NCBI GenBank assembly: GCA_002104905.1
Contig: MCFE01000348.1
Coordinates: 1 to 64,000 of the forward strand
Direction of reading: 5' to 3'
DNA from: Basidiobolus meristosporus CBS 931.73
Lineage: Eukaryota > Basidiobolomycota > Basidiobolomycetes > Basidiobolales > Basidiobolaceae
Length of the DNA stretch: 64,000 nucleotides
The notes beneath the pieces are model-generated. The model was not told where the DNA came from. It saw only the letters and a program-made list of their open reading frames with translations, and ran no database searches. Both the position numbers and the translations under genes were made by a program. This document shows positions 1 to 11,555 of this stretch, piece after piece; within the stretch, counting starts at the first letter, position 1, and every line of letters begins with the position of its first letter.

Positions 1-1815
1 CCACTTGCTGGTCTTCAACTGAAGGTAAGGCATTTGCTGTATTTTCATCTGCCTAAGCACCACAGTCAGCTTACAGCTCTGCAAAGATTTTTAATTGCCT
101 ACTTGTCTGAGATCCTGAGGAGTCTGCATTACTATCTTCAGTGGGCACAATGTCCGTAGGACCTTTTTTGGATGCAGCCCTGCTTGTTGCACTGAATGTC
201 AAAGCAGGCTGTTGTCCAACTGTTCTTCTGCTGCCACCATCAGTGGGGTTTAGTTGCAAATCAGACAGCTTTGCTTTATTCTTTGGTGGCATATATATAT
301 AAGCAAGTCAAACCAAAGGCAATATAGTAGTACTTATATGTGTATATGTGGTGACACAACTTTATTTTAAATGCTTACCATGGTGGGCCATCATTGAATC
401 TTACATTCATGTAGGTGCAATGTCTTATATACAAAACTGGCATAAATTTACATGAGGGTTGACCAAAAAGTGATATAACAGTGTCATGTGCTTGAAGGCA
501 AACTGTCTGCCTCATGTAAAAGGCTACTTTGTTTACATGCTGCAAAAGCAGAGAAAAAAGACCATGTGGCCAAAGTGGCCAGCCTCTCAGCCATAAAGCA
601 TGCAGACAGCATTGGAAATATTACACAGATCATGGCTAGTGTTTTGCCACACTATTCATATCTAACCATTTATTAGTCACTACTGTACCAATAACATCTT
701 ACCAGCCAGTTGATACTTCCATATTGGCACCTGGCCATACTTGACACTGTGCATAAGCCAATTCAGGTCAGATGTTTGTGTTACAAGCAGTCCAAGGTAT
801 ATGGTAACTTTGCAAGTATTCACACTAAACAGCTGTAAAGTTGAAGTGATAGGGGTATGTCAATTGTGGCAGGTGTACGTGCCTGAAGAGGTAAGTAAGC
901 AGGAAGCCATAGTATTTTTTGATTCAAGCTATATGTGGAATATCCTGCAGCAGATCACCAATACCAGCTTGATGCATTTACAGCCTTTATGCAGGGAGTT
1001 TGTAATGGAATGTAAGCCGCTGAGCTATAGGCATAAAGCTGAATGCGTAGATCTCTACTGCTACTGTACCCATTCTCTACTCCATCTTGCTGAGTGTGTA
1101 GAGAAAACTTGGCCTAGCCTCATCTCCTGGGAATTCCTATGGAGCAAATGTGTAGGGAGAGAGGAAGACTAGTCAAGTTGCAGTTACCATCATATCCCAA
1201 TCCCATCAGGAATGCTACCTTCCAGTCAGTCAGATTAGCAAAGAGTTACTGCATGCAGGACAGCCAGGAAGAGTTGAAAATACTGAGGACAGATGTCTTT
1301 ATGGAGATATCAGTGCCTCTAGCATTAGGAAGCTAAGAAGTCCCAATGCATGAGTAATCACCTTAGTAATGCAAAGTTAGGTTGGACGCAACAATCTGCT
1401 AATTTCTGTTGGGACAACTTATCAAACTGATTTGTGTTTCTCTTGGTAACAAGACAGCTTCCACACCATTCAATGTGGAATTTACACAAACAAGAGCCAG
1501 ATCACACCTACAAGAGGGACTAGAATCAAGCTGGGAAAGGAATACACTGGCCAAATGCCAAGATGTTTGTTGAGGATGCTCAGAGGGTAATCATTGCAGA
1601 AGTGGCAGCAATTTAGCATATATTTGTAAGATGTATACTCTACATAGTGCATCAAGACTATTAGAATGCCATGCAAATCTTGTCAAAAGACTGCTCAAAC
1701 ACTGTCCAGTTCCTACCTCTATTTGGCAGTAAAATTAGCAAAGCACTATCACAATCCCATCATAAGATTGTACGGAGGGTCATTGACTACAAGCTGCTAG
1801 CATTATGGTAGACTA
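1..1815 (+). mobile_element. Tnp2-type (CACTA/Plavaka-like) element fragment, copy A
   Basis: This is a rearranged copy of the Tnp2-type element best seen at 18336-24814, in the opposite orientation. Bases 71-292 on the minus strand encode the N-terminus of the second protein (begins MPPKNKAK), which is cut by the window start. The plus strand then carries transposase remnants: the N-terminal zinc-finger area near 480-680, and C-terminal parts at 741-1700 that share HKAE..DLY and SLLHLAECVE with the other copies. The DDE core between them is missing, so this copy has an internal deletion. The last 120 bases align with the element's terminal region read in reverse, but the terminal repeat itself is absent. 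Many stops; inactive. Confidence 0.75.
71..292 (-). pseudogene. N-terminal fragment of Tnp2-element second protein
   Basis: This 73-residue reading frame starts MPPKNKAKLSDLQLNP and matches the starts of the genes at 22425 and 42714 almost residue for residue (FSATS, SKKGP, NADSSGSQ). The sequence is serine, glutamine and lysine rich with no recognised domain. It diverges from the transposase remnant on the other strand, as in the other copies. It breaks off at a stop and then at the window edge. Confidence 0.7.
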
Positions 1816-2350
1816 TTTGTGAGATCTAAATTGAAGGAACCTTCCACTTTTTGCCCACACTTCCCTTTCTCTGGCATGGCTAGACTTTCCCCTTCATCTT
1901 TTCCTTCATCACTGCTATTTCTTTCACTACCACATAGACTGAGTACTTCTGGATTGAGTTATACTTTCTCATCAACAAATGCTGCACTTGTGTATCCTTT
2001 TCTGTCTGCTTATTCCCAACCAGCACTTGTCTGGCAACCTGATGTATCTATACTGCTTGTCTGAGCTTTAAGCCCAGACCAGGATAGGAACCTATAGGAG
2101 CCTCCAGTTTTACCACTGCCAGCGCCTTCACTACAGCATTGATTAAGTGCATCTTGAATGCAGCTATGCTTCTTCCACAATGGATGCTATGCTAGTGCAT
2201 CAGTTTTTGCCTACTTCTTTCTTATTAGCACACTTCTGGCTACCTATTGTTCCTTTGCTGCTTGTGTGAGGCTTTTGTCCCTGCTTATCATTGCCTTGGA
2301 GGGGCTGCTGGTTTGAGCCATGGCTCCTCTATTATTTTGCCTTAGATGGT
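1816..2350 (-). pseudogene. Detached fragment of Tnp2-element second gene
   Basis: Read on the minus strand, this stretch aligns with the middle of the second gene of element E (about 23390-23850). It shares the region coding for MAKNQQ-like residues and the repeated SSSER-type units. It sits next to copy A in an order that does not match the intact element, so copy A has been rearranged, or a second copy lies here. Frameshifts and stops prevent expression. The plus-strand open frame at 1819-2064 is a shadow of this relic. Confidence 0.55.
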
Positions 2351-2734
2351 GTGACAAGTCTTGGTATAAGAGCTGTAGAGGAATAGGGAGTTTAGCTAGT
2401 ATTGTATTCACTAAAACTTGAACTGACTTTTATTGAGGTTCTAGCAGCTCCTTATATACATTTTGCCAGATCAAATGCTGACTAATTGTATTTCCAAATG
2501 TAGGATGTGGCCAATGACTCATTTGATTGCATCATCATCACTGTATAAGGCCCTACTTAATGTATCTATTTCTGTCAGATAAGGATCTGCTGATTCATTT
2601 ACTGACTAACATTAATGATTTGATACATAGTGCTGATGCACTGATAGGCTAACCATAAAACTAATTAATTTGTCTATATATTCATACGCTAAGTAAAATG
2701 ATGATTGCTTAGTAGTTTTGTGTACTCTAACTCT

Positions 2735-3060
2735 GCATGCAGAAAGTGCTTTGTCTATATGCTCATTCCATCTACTGGTAGCTCCATTTGCATACTTGGT
2801 CAGGATTTTCTCAAATATCCATTAAACTAGTCAGTGACTCCATCAGTTCTATGGTGTTATGACAAGGCTTCAAGTGTCTGATGTGCTGCATTTCCAGGTG
2901 CAAAGAGTGCTTTGACTGTTTACTCATCCCATCTACTGACAACTCCGTTTGCATACTTGGTCAGCATTTTTCCAAATAGTCCATTAAACTGTTCAGTGAC
3001 TCCGTTAGTTCTGGGGTGAAATGCCAAGGTTTTGAAGTGTTAGATCTGCTGCATTTCCAG
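2735..3060 (-). repeat. Tandem duplication inside gypsy-2 integrase
   Basis: Two adjacent copies of a segment of roughly 160 bases share CATTTGCATACTTGGTCAG, the CAGTGACTCC motif and the ending CTGCTGCATTTCCAGG or its variant. The segment corresponds to the part of integrase after the catalytic core. The copies are clearly diverged, so the duplication is old. Confidence 0.65.
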
Positions 3061-3300
3061 GTAAGCTTCCAATGTCTTTGCCGTAAAGTTTGCTCCTCCA
3101 TTGGTTAGAATCTCTACAGGGCATCTAAACTTCATAAGGATCTCATGGTAGATGAAATTTGCAACTTTTTGCTCACTGGCTGTAGGTACAGTATTAGCAA
3201 CTGGCCATTTGGTGGCATGGTCAATTGCTTCTAGGATCCAACAGTTGCATTTCCTGGTTCTTGGCTGTTTTCCAATAAAGTCAATCCCCTTGTCTTTCAA
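3040..3300 (-). pseudogene. Integrase core fragment of gypsy-2
   Basis: The 86-residue frame contains the Ty3/gypsy integrase core pattern: AIDHATKWPVA, then FIYHEI, then ILTNGGANF. The second catalytic Asp, expected in ILTDxGANF, is Asn here. The frame ends at the internal duplication. Integrase inserts the retroelement cDNA; this fragment cannot work. Confidence 0.8.
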
Positions 3301-3657
3301 ATGGTCTTACTGGCTCCAAGGGAAAGAGTTTGGCAATTCTTTGTAGCTGGCGTTGAATGATTGGACAGTTTGGGCAGGTTTTCACTAGCTTCTCAATATC
3401 TTGTTTCATTTGGGGCCACTATGCTCTGGCTTTCACAAGGCTATAGGTTCCTTTAGTCCCAAGATGTCCATATCCATTTTGGAACTTATGTATTAGATCC
3501 AGGCAAGCAATGTAAGGGCAATAGGCAATAAATGGGTCATGAATGTTGCAGGGCCATTGCTGAGGCCAATACTCATGTCTAAGTACTTGTATTGTCCATA
3601 TCTGGTCCTGAAAGCTGTCTTAGGGATGTCTTCTGGCTTCATCCTAATCTGATTGTA

Positions 3658-4180
3658 TCATGACATGAGGTCAATCTTGCTGAATATAGTGGCCCCATTG
3701 AGTTGGTCCAATGGCTCATTCATCCAAGGTATGGGGTACTTATTATTCACAGTGTGTGAGCTGAGGGCTCTGTAGTCAACGCACATTCTAAGTGTTCCAT
3801 CCATCTTCTTCACAAATAGAACTTGTGCTTCCCAAAGTGGCTTGCTGGGTCTGATACATCCTTGCTCCAGCTGCACCTGCCAGGTAAGAAGCTGCATAAT
3901 GTAACTTGCTTTGTGGAGCAATTCCCTTAGCCTTCAAGGCTACTTCAATCTGGATGAGCCAGGTTCCCAGGTTTTCATTGACTATACCATGGTACCAGTT
4001 GAGCTTAGCACTAAAGTTGCTTTTGACCGGGTTTTGCTGGCTTTGGGCCAAGGTAGTCATTCCATGTTGGTGCTGGGCCAGGATTTGTTGCATAGCATTC
4101 TTCCATTCTTGTTTTTGGACATCTTGAGGGAGGCTTCTTCTTTCTTCAGGAGTGAGGTTTCTGATCATTGCTGCTACCAA
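3658..4180 (-). pseudogene. Gag and reverse transcriptase fragments of gypsy-2
   Basis: The minus strand carries two overlapping fragments in different frames. One is Gag-like (starts MVAAMIRNLTPEERRSLP, with the capsid-like stretch [14 protein letters not shown]). The other is the start of a reverse transcriptase fingers/palm domain ([16 protein letters not shown], then IDL). Protease and the rest of Gag are absent, so a deletion has joined Gag to RT. Confidence 0.7.
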
Positions 4181-4325
4181 TGTTACAAGTCTTGGTATAA
4201 GAGTTGTAGAGGAACAGGGAGCTTGGCTTGTATTGTATTCATTAAAAATTGAACTGATTTTTATTGAGGTTCCAACAGCACTTATATATGTTTTGCCAGA
4301 TCATTTGCTGACTAATTATATTTTA

Positions 4326-5060
4326 TACACCAGTACAGCCATTGGATTGGTTATGCACCTGTTTGATTGGTTGCATGCTAGCTATGACACCATTTCCAGT
4401 CACTATGATCAGGGATTTGATTGCTCAATGGGCTAAATGGGATATTTGATGGCAAATCAGGTAGCTTGTGTATTGGTCAAAGAGCCAATAGGGGGCTGAC
4501 AGCTTCAGGATACCTTTGGACCAGCTAACCACTGAGATACAATCCAATTGGAGTAGTGGTAACCTAAATGGTAAGTATCATAGTAGTTTATAGTGTGATA
4601 GGCATTTGTTTCCATTTACATCAAAGAAACATATCCTAATACAGGATTTAACCTACCATAATACCAGCATCCAATTGCGCATGTGATATAAACATTACAA
4701 GTTGGCACCATCATTTGTGCCAACCTCATTGTGTCAGATTGTGCCATAGGGCTCAAGATTGTCTTGCATGGTACAAAATTGTCCAAGTGCAACCCTGGTT
4801 ACTGGTACCTATAATATTGTGCCCAATTGTTCTTAGAGACTGCGGATTGTGCTGCGTGCCCTGGCATTGTAGAATAGAGCAAGTCTATAGATTTTCTGCA
4901 GTATAGCTGGTAAGACACAGGGGTGGCTTTGCATGAGGATGCAAAACTATGTTTCACATTGTGTGGCCAAATATAGGTCTGCCATGCCACTTTGGTGCAC
5001 TCTAGAACTGTTTGGTACACATGGCTCAATGTGGCACTTTTGAACAGAACAGGTTTTCTT
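4326..5060. mobile_element. Harbinger end fragment plus foldback fragment
   Basis: Bases 4326-4886 are the reverse complement of the left end of Harbinger A (about 5981-6530) and end in a degenerate terminal repeat, GAGCAAGTCT, at 4886. Bases 4887-5060 match one arm of the foldback family (CAGGGGTGGCTTTGCATGAG, then GGCTCAATGTGGCAC). No coding sequence is present. Confidence 0.65.
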
Positions 5061-5069
5061 TGTTGGGGG

Positions 5070-5770
5070 CAAATATATAAAGCAGAGTCAAATCTAGGAG
5101 AAGTGAGGTAATGAAGTGTATTCCATTACTACTATATTTCAAGTCCATATTGCTCTCATTTTTTTGTTGTGCTTTTTGCTATTGAAACACAGATGAATTA
5201 TCAAGAATTTCCAACTCTGAGGGACAAAACCTCAAGACCCTGACAATCAATCCCCCCAACAGTGTTATGTCATGCAGAACACTCTGTAGCCAGCACATAC
5301 TTCAAGCTACAACTCATTTGAGATAGTATTCATGGAGATGTGACCAAAAGAGTCTAATAACCATATATACTGGACCTTAGTTGCCAGGATTACTATGGCA
5401 ACTTTGATTGCATGTAACTTGTGGCAAGCCAATCCAATCATGTGAAGTTTACACAGGTGCTGCAACTATGTCCTATCTATGCCACATCAGAATTTTGGCT
5501 TTGCATCATGTGTATTGCTTGTAGATTAGCCCCAAAACTTTGATCCTTCAGAACTCCCCTTTATATGACTTTTCAAGCTGAAAAATGAATGAGAGCTTCT
5601 CTACCCAAAATCTTCCCACTACAAATGCAATTTTTTTGGTTACAAGACTTCATGTGCATCACTTGCACTGTAGAGTGATTCAAATTTGACTGGTAGTGTA
5701 ATAGTAAAGAGACTGCAAACCTCACTAAAATCCAATCTAAGTTCCAGACAAAAACTACCACTTTTTGGTC
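5070..5770 (+). repeat. Repeat J, copy 1
   Basis: About 700 bases, including GTGAAGTTTACACAGGTGCT and CAATAGCAAAAAGCAC-like (reverse) motifs, recur as the reverse complement at 12060-12621 and continue at 45838-45940, where element D splits that copy. No transposase was recognised; it may be an LTR or a non-autonomous element. Bases 5770-5980 hold nothing recognised. Confidence 0.6.
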
Positions 5771-6722
5771 AGAGAAGTTACTTTAATGTAAATAAGCCCT
5801 ATAGTTGACAAAAGGTCACAACACTACTTTTGAGGTAAGAAACACTGGCTATAGTATATCTGTGCCTCAAATTGAGTTTATTGGGGAAAATTATACCTGT
5901 TAGTATATCAGATTCCCAATAAACTATTTCTGTATTAGCTTACTGGAAGTTGTTGCTTACTATTGACTAGCCTTCATATTAGACTTGTTCCATTGTACAA
6001 TGCCAGAGTGCACGGCACAATCTGCAGTCTCAAAGAACAATTGGGCGCAATATTGTAGCTACCAGTAGGCAGGATCTCTCTTGGACAATTTTGGACCATG
6101 TGGGACAGTCTTGCACACTATGGCACAATCTGACATAACAAGGTTGGCACAAATGCTTGCACCCACTTGTAATGCTTGCATCATGTGTGCCATTGGATAC
6201 CGCTATTATGGTAGATAGAATCTGGTTTTTGGATATGTTTCTTTGATCCAAATGGAAATAAATGCGTATCACACTATAAACTACACTGATACTTACCATT
6301 TTGGTTACCATCCCTCCAATTGGATGGTATCTCAGTGGTAAATTGGTCCTAAAGTATCCTGAAGCTGTCAGCCCCCAATTGGCTCTTTGACCAATACACA
6401 AGCTACCTGATTTGCCATCAAATATTCCATTTTGCATATTAAGCAAGTAAATCCCTGATTGAAGTGATTGGACAGGGTGTCGTAGCTAGCACTCAACCTA
6501 TTGTATGGGTGCCAATCAGGTCAAATAGCTGCACTGGTGCCCCAGATAATGTTTACATATGCAGGGTGTTTATTTATAGGGGTCCAGTGTCAAATGTGAG
6601 ACAGCCTTGATATTGCTTATATCAAAAATTTGGTGATCACTGATTTGCAATGGCTTGATGCGGATCACAAAAAAATGTGTTGTTTGGATCATTACAAATA
6701 ATAGCAATTCAATGCAATTGCA

Positions 6723-7967
6723 TCATCTTCTCCTAGGCTTTTTTCTCACAGGGACCACTACTGAAGCATTTGGTAGTGATTCACTTTGCACACCTAAACT
6801 ACTTTCTTGTTGACTATCCTCTTGGCTGTTTATATATTTGTAGTCAGTATTCTGCCTCCTAGTTGATGAGTGCAATGCTGCAGCTTGGCCGCCTGCATTT
6901 TACTGGATGATGCAACTGAGCTGGCCTGCAGTGCTACATGCTGACGCATTCTTTTACTTGCCAAAGGCTCTGATGGTGGAGGCACTTCATGGGGGTCATC
7001 ATCTGTCAGTTCACCAGAAGAAACTTGCTGATGGTCAGGTGTTATAGCACATGCAGACTCAACTTGATGCGCTGGCATGGCCCTTGGCTGAGTTCAATGT
7101 GATGCCACTTGTTGACACAACTTGGCCCACTCCAATGGACTCTTGTCTTTTTGAGCAGTTTGGTGGGGTTTGGTGGTTTTGTCTGAAGTGCGCATGCTGA
7201 CCCAATATGCATTGAGTCTATGCAAGGTGCTCTTGTGAAGGGTATTGGCATAGTTTGGACTGACATGCGCTGGTGTGCTGAAGCTGCAAGGGATGGTAAG
7301 GAATCCAGCAAGGCATGCTAGCGCAATCTAGACAATGTTGCTTGTAGTCTGTATTCTTCCTCTTGAAGCTCACCTTCTGATTCCTCAAGTTATTCACTTA
7401 CCCTTTGTCTAATACTTTGCAACTGTTGCCTGGATGAGTCCTGTGTATGTTGCTCTTGGAAGCCACTTAGCTCTACTAATGCATCATGTAATACATTAGT
7501 CATGTGAGGCAAAAACTCATTCAAAATCTCTTTGGTTCCCAAACTTGAGGCACAAATAAACACGTCTGGCCTGTACTGTGCAAATTGCGTGCAAAATTGT
7601 TCCTGTGCAGCTTCCTCATCAAATCCCCTCACTCTCAGCTCATTCTTGATTCCAATACTTGTTTTGTTATATATCATCTTAAATACATCTGCTTGCATCT
7701 CAATCTAGAACTATTGACACAGCTTTCTACTCCGGTTCTTCCATCTCTGTCAACTCTCCAAGGTATCTGGTTCTGCTAGATTAATGAGTTGTGCCAAAAT
7801 ATCTGTATGAAGGCTCATCATAGACACTTGGGCCATACTGAAATCATTTGGCAAGAACTTGAACGGATCCAACATTGTCTTTTCTGGTCAGGACTGTGCT
7901 TGTAAGCTGGGGGATGGGTTTTGTCTGGTTGAACTAAAGATGAGTTGAGACTTGGTATTGGGACCAT
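6723..7967 (-). pseudogene. Harbinger A second protein, decayed
   Basis: The minus strand encodes pieces of a protein of about 410 residues that starts MVPIPSLNSSLVQP and ends in a basic tail like KKPRRR. The middle holds a charged helical block (NELRVRGFDEEAAQEQF, then QYRPDVFIC). Frameshifts near 7080, 7311 and 7700 break it. PIF/Harbinger elements elsewhere usually carry a second, Myb/SANT-like DNA-binding partner that helps the transposase into the nucleus. The position and basic tail suggest an analogous partner, but no Myb motif is visible. Confidence 0.6.
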
Positions 7968-8323
7968 AGTGATGGATTGGATACTTATACAGTGGCGTAT
8001 TGTCATCAACCTGGTCTTATATAAAATATGTATAAAAACCAATGTGATTATTGATTTTTCCATACATTATGCATGATGCATCTTGGATCTCATTGACATG
8101 GATCAGATCACATCAATTGCAGATTTCCTATTTGATTACAGACTTGTGAATAAAACATCAATAAAAATACCCAGTTGTTGTTTAAGGATAATTTTTGCAA
8201 CATAATGATGGGATACATGGCATTTGGTGGAGATTTATCACAGTGCATTGAAAATCAGATAAATAAAGCTGATTGCGCCAAATTGAATCATATCATCTCA
8301 ACCCAATCCTTACCAATTTTAAT

Positions 8324-9576
8324 ATGACTTACTCATCTGAATAGTCTTTTCTCATCAATCCCATCACTACCACTGGATTTCCTTTTGACACACTAGAGAT
8401 CTATACCAAGTACCCTGGACTATCTACCTCAATCCGCTGAAGGAGATCATTTGTAAAGCTTCTCTGCTATTACAAGAACTATTGTGCTACAAGGTTTCAT
8501 CCCACCATCCTAGCAACAAAAGTCCTAGAAGCTTTCATTCACAGCTTACAGCAATGGAAAACCACCTTGCAGAGGATATGAATGACTTAGAGTAAGCTTG
8601 GAATACTAGGTTTAGAAGCTTCAATAGACTTCTGTTACAAGTCTGGGTATAAGAGTTGTAGAGGAATAGGGAGTTTAGCTAGTATTGTATTGACTAAAAC
8701 TTGAACTGATCTTTATTGAGGTTCCAGCGGCTCCTTATATACATTTTGCCAGATCAATTGCTGACTAATTGTATTTCCTAATGTAGGTTGTGGCTGATGA
8801 CTCATTTGATTGAATCATCATCACCCAATAAGCTCCTACTTAATATATCTATTTCTGTGTGATATGGATCTGCTGATTCATTTGCAGACTAATGCTACTG
8901 ATTTCATAGATACTACTGATATACTGATAACCTAAACATATACTAATTGATTTGACTAAGAACTGATCTAACTTAAACATTCAAGCGGCAGATCATAACA
9001 CTTCCATATCCCAGAGTGTTCAGCAACAGGTTCCATATAAGGAGTATTTTGGATACCTTCCCAGTCAGGATTAACAGACCTTCTAGAGGGCAGAAACACT
9101 TTTATTTAGGCAAGTACAAGGCACACTGTGTGAAATTTCAAGCACTGTCTGGCACTGAGAGTAACATCATCTGGTTTAGTGGGCCATTTGCAGGAAGTAG
9201 GCATGTCAAAATACTCTGCATAGAGAATCATCCAGAACTCAGTAGAGGGGAGAAATGTATGGCAGACTTAGCTCATATAGGAGAGGATTGTCAGAGATTA
9301 GGATGTATTACAGTTTATAGGAAGCCAAGGAATGGTGTGCTTAGCAGGAAGCTGAAGCTCTACAGTGAGATATTTAATCACTTTAGAGTGAGGGTAGAGC
9401 ATACATTTGGAGATCTGAAGAGATTGAGCATATTGGCAGGTAAATACAGAGGAAAGTCATATATAGGAGAAAACAGCAGAATAGGCAATAGAGTTAAGAT
9501 ACTTATCAATGCACAGTATATTCATACAAGAAGACATCCACTAAGAGAAATGTGTCTGGAGCATTATGAAGAGTAA
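8324..9576 (+). pseudogene. Harbinger A DDE transposase, interrupted by solo LTR
   Basis: The frame starts MTYSSE and hits a stop at codon 7. The downstream part at 9016-9576 is open for 186 residues and carries the DDE_Tnp_4-like region ILDTFPVRINRP, GSRHVKIL, RKPRNGVLSRKLKLY and VEHTFGDLKR. The putative third catalytic residue (E of VEHTFG) is present. The second Asp, expected after GSRH, is Val. A 368-base solo LTR splits the frame after 8632. The enzyme would cut and paste the element; this copy is dead. Confidence 0.8.
8633..9000. mobile_element. Solo LTR, gypsy-2 family
   Basis: This 368-base sequence begins TGTTACAAGTC and ends GATCATAACA (TG...CA). It is flanked by the direct repeat CTTC (8629-8632 and 9001-9004). 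The uninterrupted target reads AGACTTCCATATC in Harbinger C. It is the product of LTR-LTR recombination of a gypsy-2 family element. Confidence 0.9.
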
Positions 9577-9660
9577 ATAAAGCAAGGAAAGCACTACTCT
9601 TAGCAACATAAGTAAGATTGAGTAAAATTACCAGTAACTACAGCATACCACTGGCATGAT

Positions 9661-9966
9661 GCTAAATGCTTCACGCTAATCAGAATACAACACAACAGAA
9701 ATAGTATCTCATATGCATATATAGGTGGTGCTACAGCCTGATATCTAATGCTTATTACGGTTGTAAGTGTGTTGTGATACTTGATGTTATTGGGAGGACA
9801 AGTACCTTATGTGGATTTCACCTGATGATTTATTGAATATAAGATTAGTACTTATGCTCACACATAGTCTTTGCAAAGCAAACACATAAATACTGTCCAA
9901 AAGGTCTCAAGAGTATGCGTGCAAGGTCTGGGACTCATTGGGCTTTTTTGAGATACTTCATGTACT
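9661..9966. repeat. Unassigned sequence and K-repeat fragment
   Basis: Bases 9661-9830 show no recognised feature. Bases 9830-9966 match the K repeats at 50640-51540 (AGTCTTTGCAAAGCAAACAC resembles the TAGTCTTGGCATGACAAGC block). The foldback element that follows is inserted into this K fragment. Confidence 0.45.
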
Positions 9967-10697
9967 AGACCTGTTCTGTAGGATAATGCCACATTGAGCC
10001 ATGAGTGCCAATTAATGCCACAGTATGCCAGGGAGGCCAGGTGAGCTTATGCCTGGCCACTTAGTGTGAAACATAGCTCTGCATCTTCATGCAAAGCTCC
10101 CGTTGTGCTTCACCCATTATACTGGAGAAAATCTGTTTTTTGACCTTTTTGTTTGGATCAATGCCATGTAGGATAAGTCAGAGCACAAAAGGAATCAAGA
10201 TATTCATCTGGTACTTAATACCCATGGCACAATGAGTCTATCTCATGCAGCTTGTATCATGTCACAAAAATGCATGGCACTATCTTGGTCCACTGATACT
10301 ATCTGGCACTATAAGTGGTTGATATAGGTTTTACTTTAGGGCTAATATTTAAATGTAGTGCCTGATTGTATTAGTGGACCAAGATGGAGCCATGCAGTTT
10401 GGTAATATGATACAAGCCACAGGAGCCAGATTCAGAGTGTCAAAGGTATTGAGTACCAGATGCATGTCTTCATTCCTTTGTTGCTCTTACACATCCTGCA
10501 CAACATTGATCCAAAAAAAGGTCAAAAAATGGATTTCTCCAGCATATTGGGTGAAACACAGGGGCTACTTTGCCTGATGATGAAGAGCTATGTTTCACAC
10601 TCTGTTGGCAAGTTTAGGTCTGCTATACCTTTCTGGCATGCAATGGCACTATTTGGCGCTCATGGCTGAATGGGGATCTGTCCAACAGAACAAGTCT
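9967..10697. mobile_element. Foldback element F1
   Basis: 731 bases run from AGACCTGTTC to CAGAACAAGTCT with the 3-base TSD ACT on both sides (9964-9966, 10698-10700). The two halves are inverted copies of each other that meet near 10330, so the transcript would form a long hairpin. Termini match the Harbinger terminal repeat. No protein is encoded. Confidence 0.85.
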
Positions 10698-10727
10698 ACT
10701 ATGTACCAGATGCTTTTGAGGAGAAAA

Positions 10728-11555
10728 TCCTATGACAAATAAGTTGGCCCCAAATGTGAATGCAATCAGAACCAGCTATGAAGAACCCACAATAAGGCTA
10801 TTATATTGCTGACAGCTTAGGATTGCTGATCATCTGTGTACTGTTTTGATGGGATTGTGACAGTACTTGAGTAATTATACCACTATATAGGAAAGTAAGC
10901 TTGATAGTGTTCAAGTGCTTCATTATTGGGATTTAGATGGCATTCTGACAGTCTTAATGCAGCCTGCACTGACTTCAGTATACTCAACTGGCTAATATGT
11001 CCAATTGCCATACATGCATAAGAGCACTATAATATTTTGATGGCCTTGAAGAAGACATCTGTTGGCATTATAATGGTAGCATAGTAGCTTATGGCTAACA
11101 CTGCAAAATGCTACCATACCAGTTTACCAATTCATATTTCCTTCGGCTACCTTGCCCTGCATTATTGTTGTATTCTATTGTGGAATCACCCTAATTTTTT
11201 TGCTTACTAACTTGTACCATGAGAATACCACAGCTAGTTTAGTCAAACAAACCATGACCTCCTACCTACTAAACTCTATATACATGCACACCCACTGCAA
11301 TTGACACACTTCTATCACCTAGACTTTTGGGCTTTTCAATGTATTACTTGCAAAGATGCAGTAAGCCATGTATTACTAGCAACTTATACATCTTGCAAAC
11401 ATATGTTTGGTTGCCACCACTTCTGCCACAAGTACCTCCCAAATATCATCAAAGTACTTTATGTTACATAGCAGTATAGTCCTTTTCTTTACTGAATTCT
11501 GGTCCACCTTACAGGTACACACTAGTATGTACTTGTATGAATTCTGGCATGCTGT
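10728..11555 (-). mobile_element. Tnp2-type element G, left part
   Basis: CCTATGACAAATAAGTTGGC at 10728 is a decayed version of the Tnp2 family terminus (CCCTATGAGAATAATTTGG). The following 800 bases align with the terminal and transposase 3' region of element E (18380-19200). The alignment breaks near 11555 at repeat J and resumes after 45940. G is therefore the outermost layer of the nest. Confidence 0.65.

Larger units (their letters stand above)
2351..4325 (-). mobile_element. gypsy-2: internally deleted Ty3/gypsy retroelement
   Basis: Two LTR pieces beginning TG(T)GACAAGTCTTGG or TGTTACAAGTCTTGG lie at 2351 to about 2700 and 4181-4325; the right one is cut short by a Harbinger fragment. 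Between them, on the minus strand, lie a Gag fragment (3910-4180), a reverse transcriptase fragment (3658-3790, with FSKIDL) and an integrase fragment (3040-3300). Just inside the right LTR the minus strand reads TTGGTAGCAGC, a plausible primer-binding site that begins TGG and resembles the initiator tRNA-Met type. Most of pol is deleted. The solo LTR at 8633-9000 belongs to the same family. Confidence 0.8.
5981..9660 (+). mobile_element. PIF/Harbinger-like element A, right end missing
   Basis: The left end is the terminal repeat AGACTTGTTCCATTGTACAA at 5981. A minus-strand second gene (6723-7967) and a plus-strand DDE transposase (8324-9576) diverge from about 350 bases of spacer. Homology to element C stops near 9660 and no right terminal repeat was found. 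A solo LTR at 8633-9000 splits the transposase. Elements B and C are complete versions, 3.40 kb each without inserts. Confidence 0.8.

Noticed and set aside
1819-2064. Ser/Leu-rich plus-strand frame that looks like a secreted peptide
   Set aside because: The minus strand of the same bases is a relic of the Tnp2-element second gene, which explains the composition.
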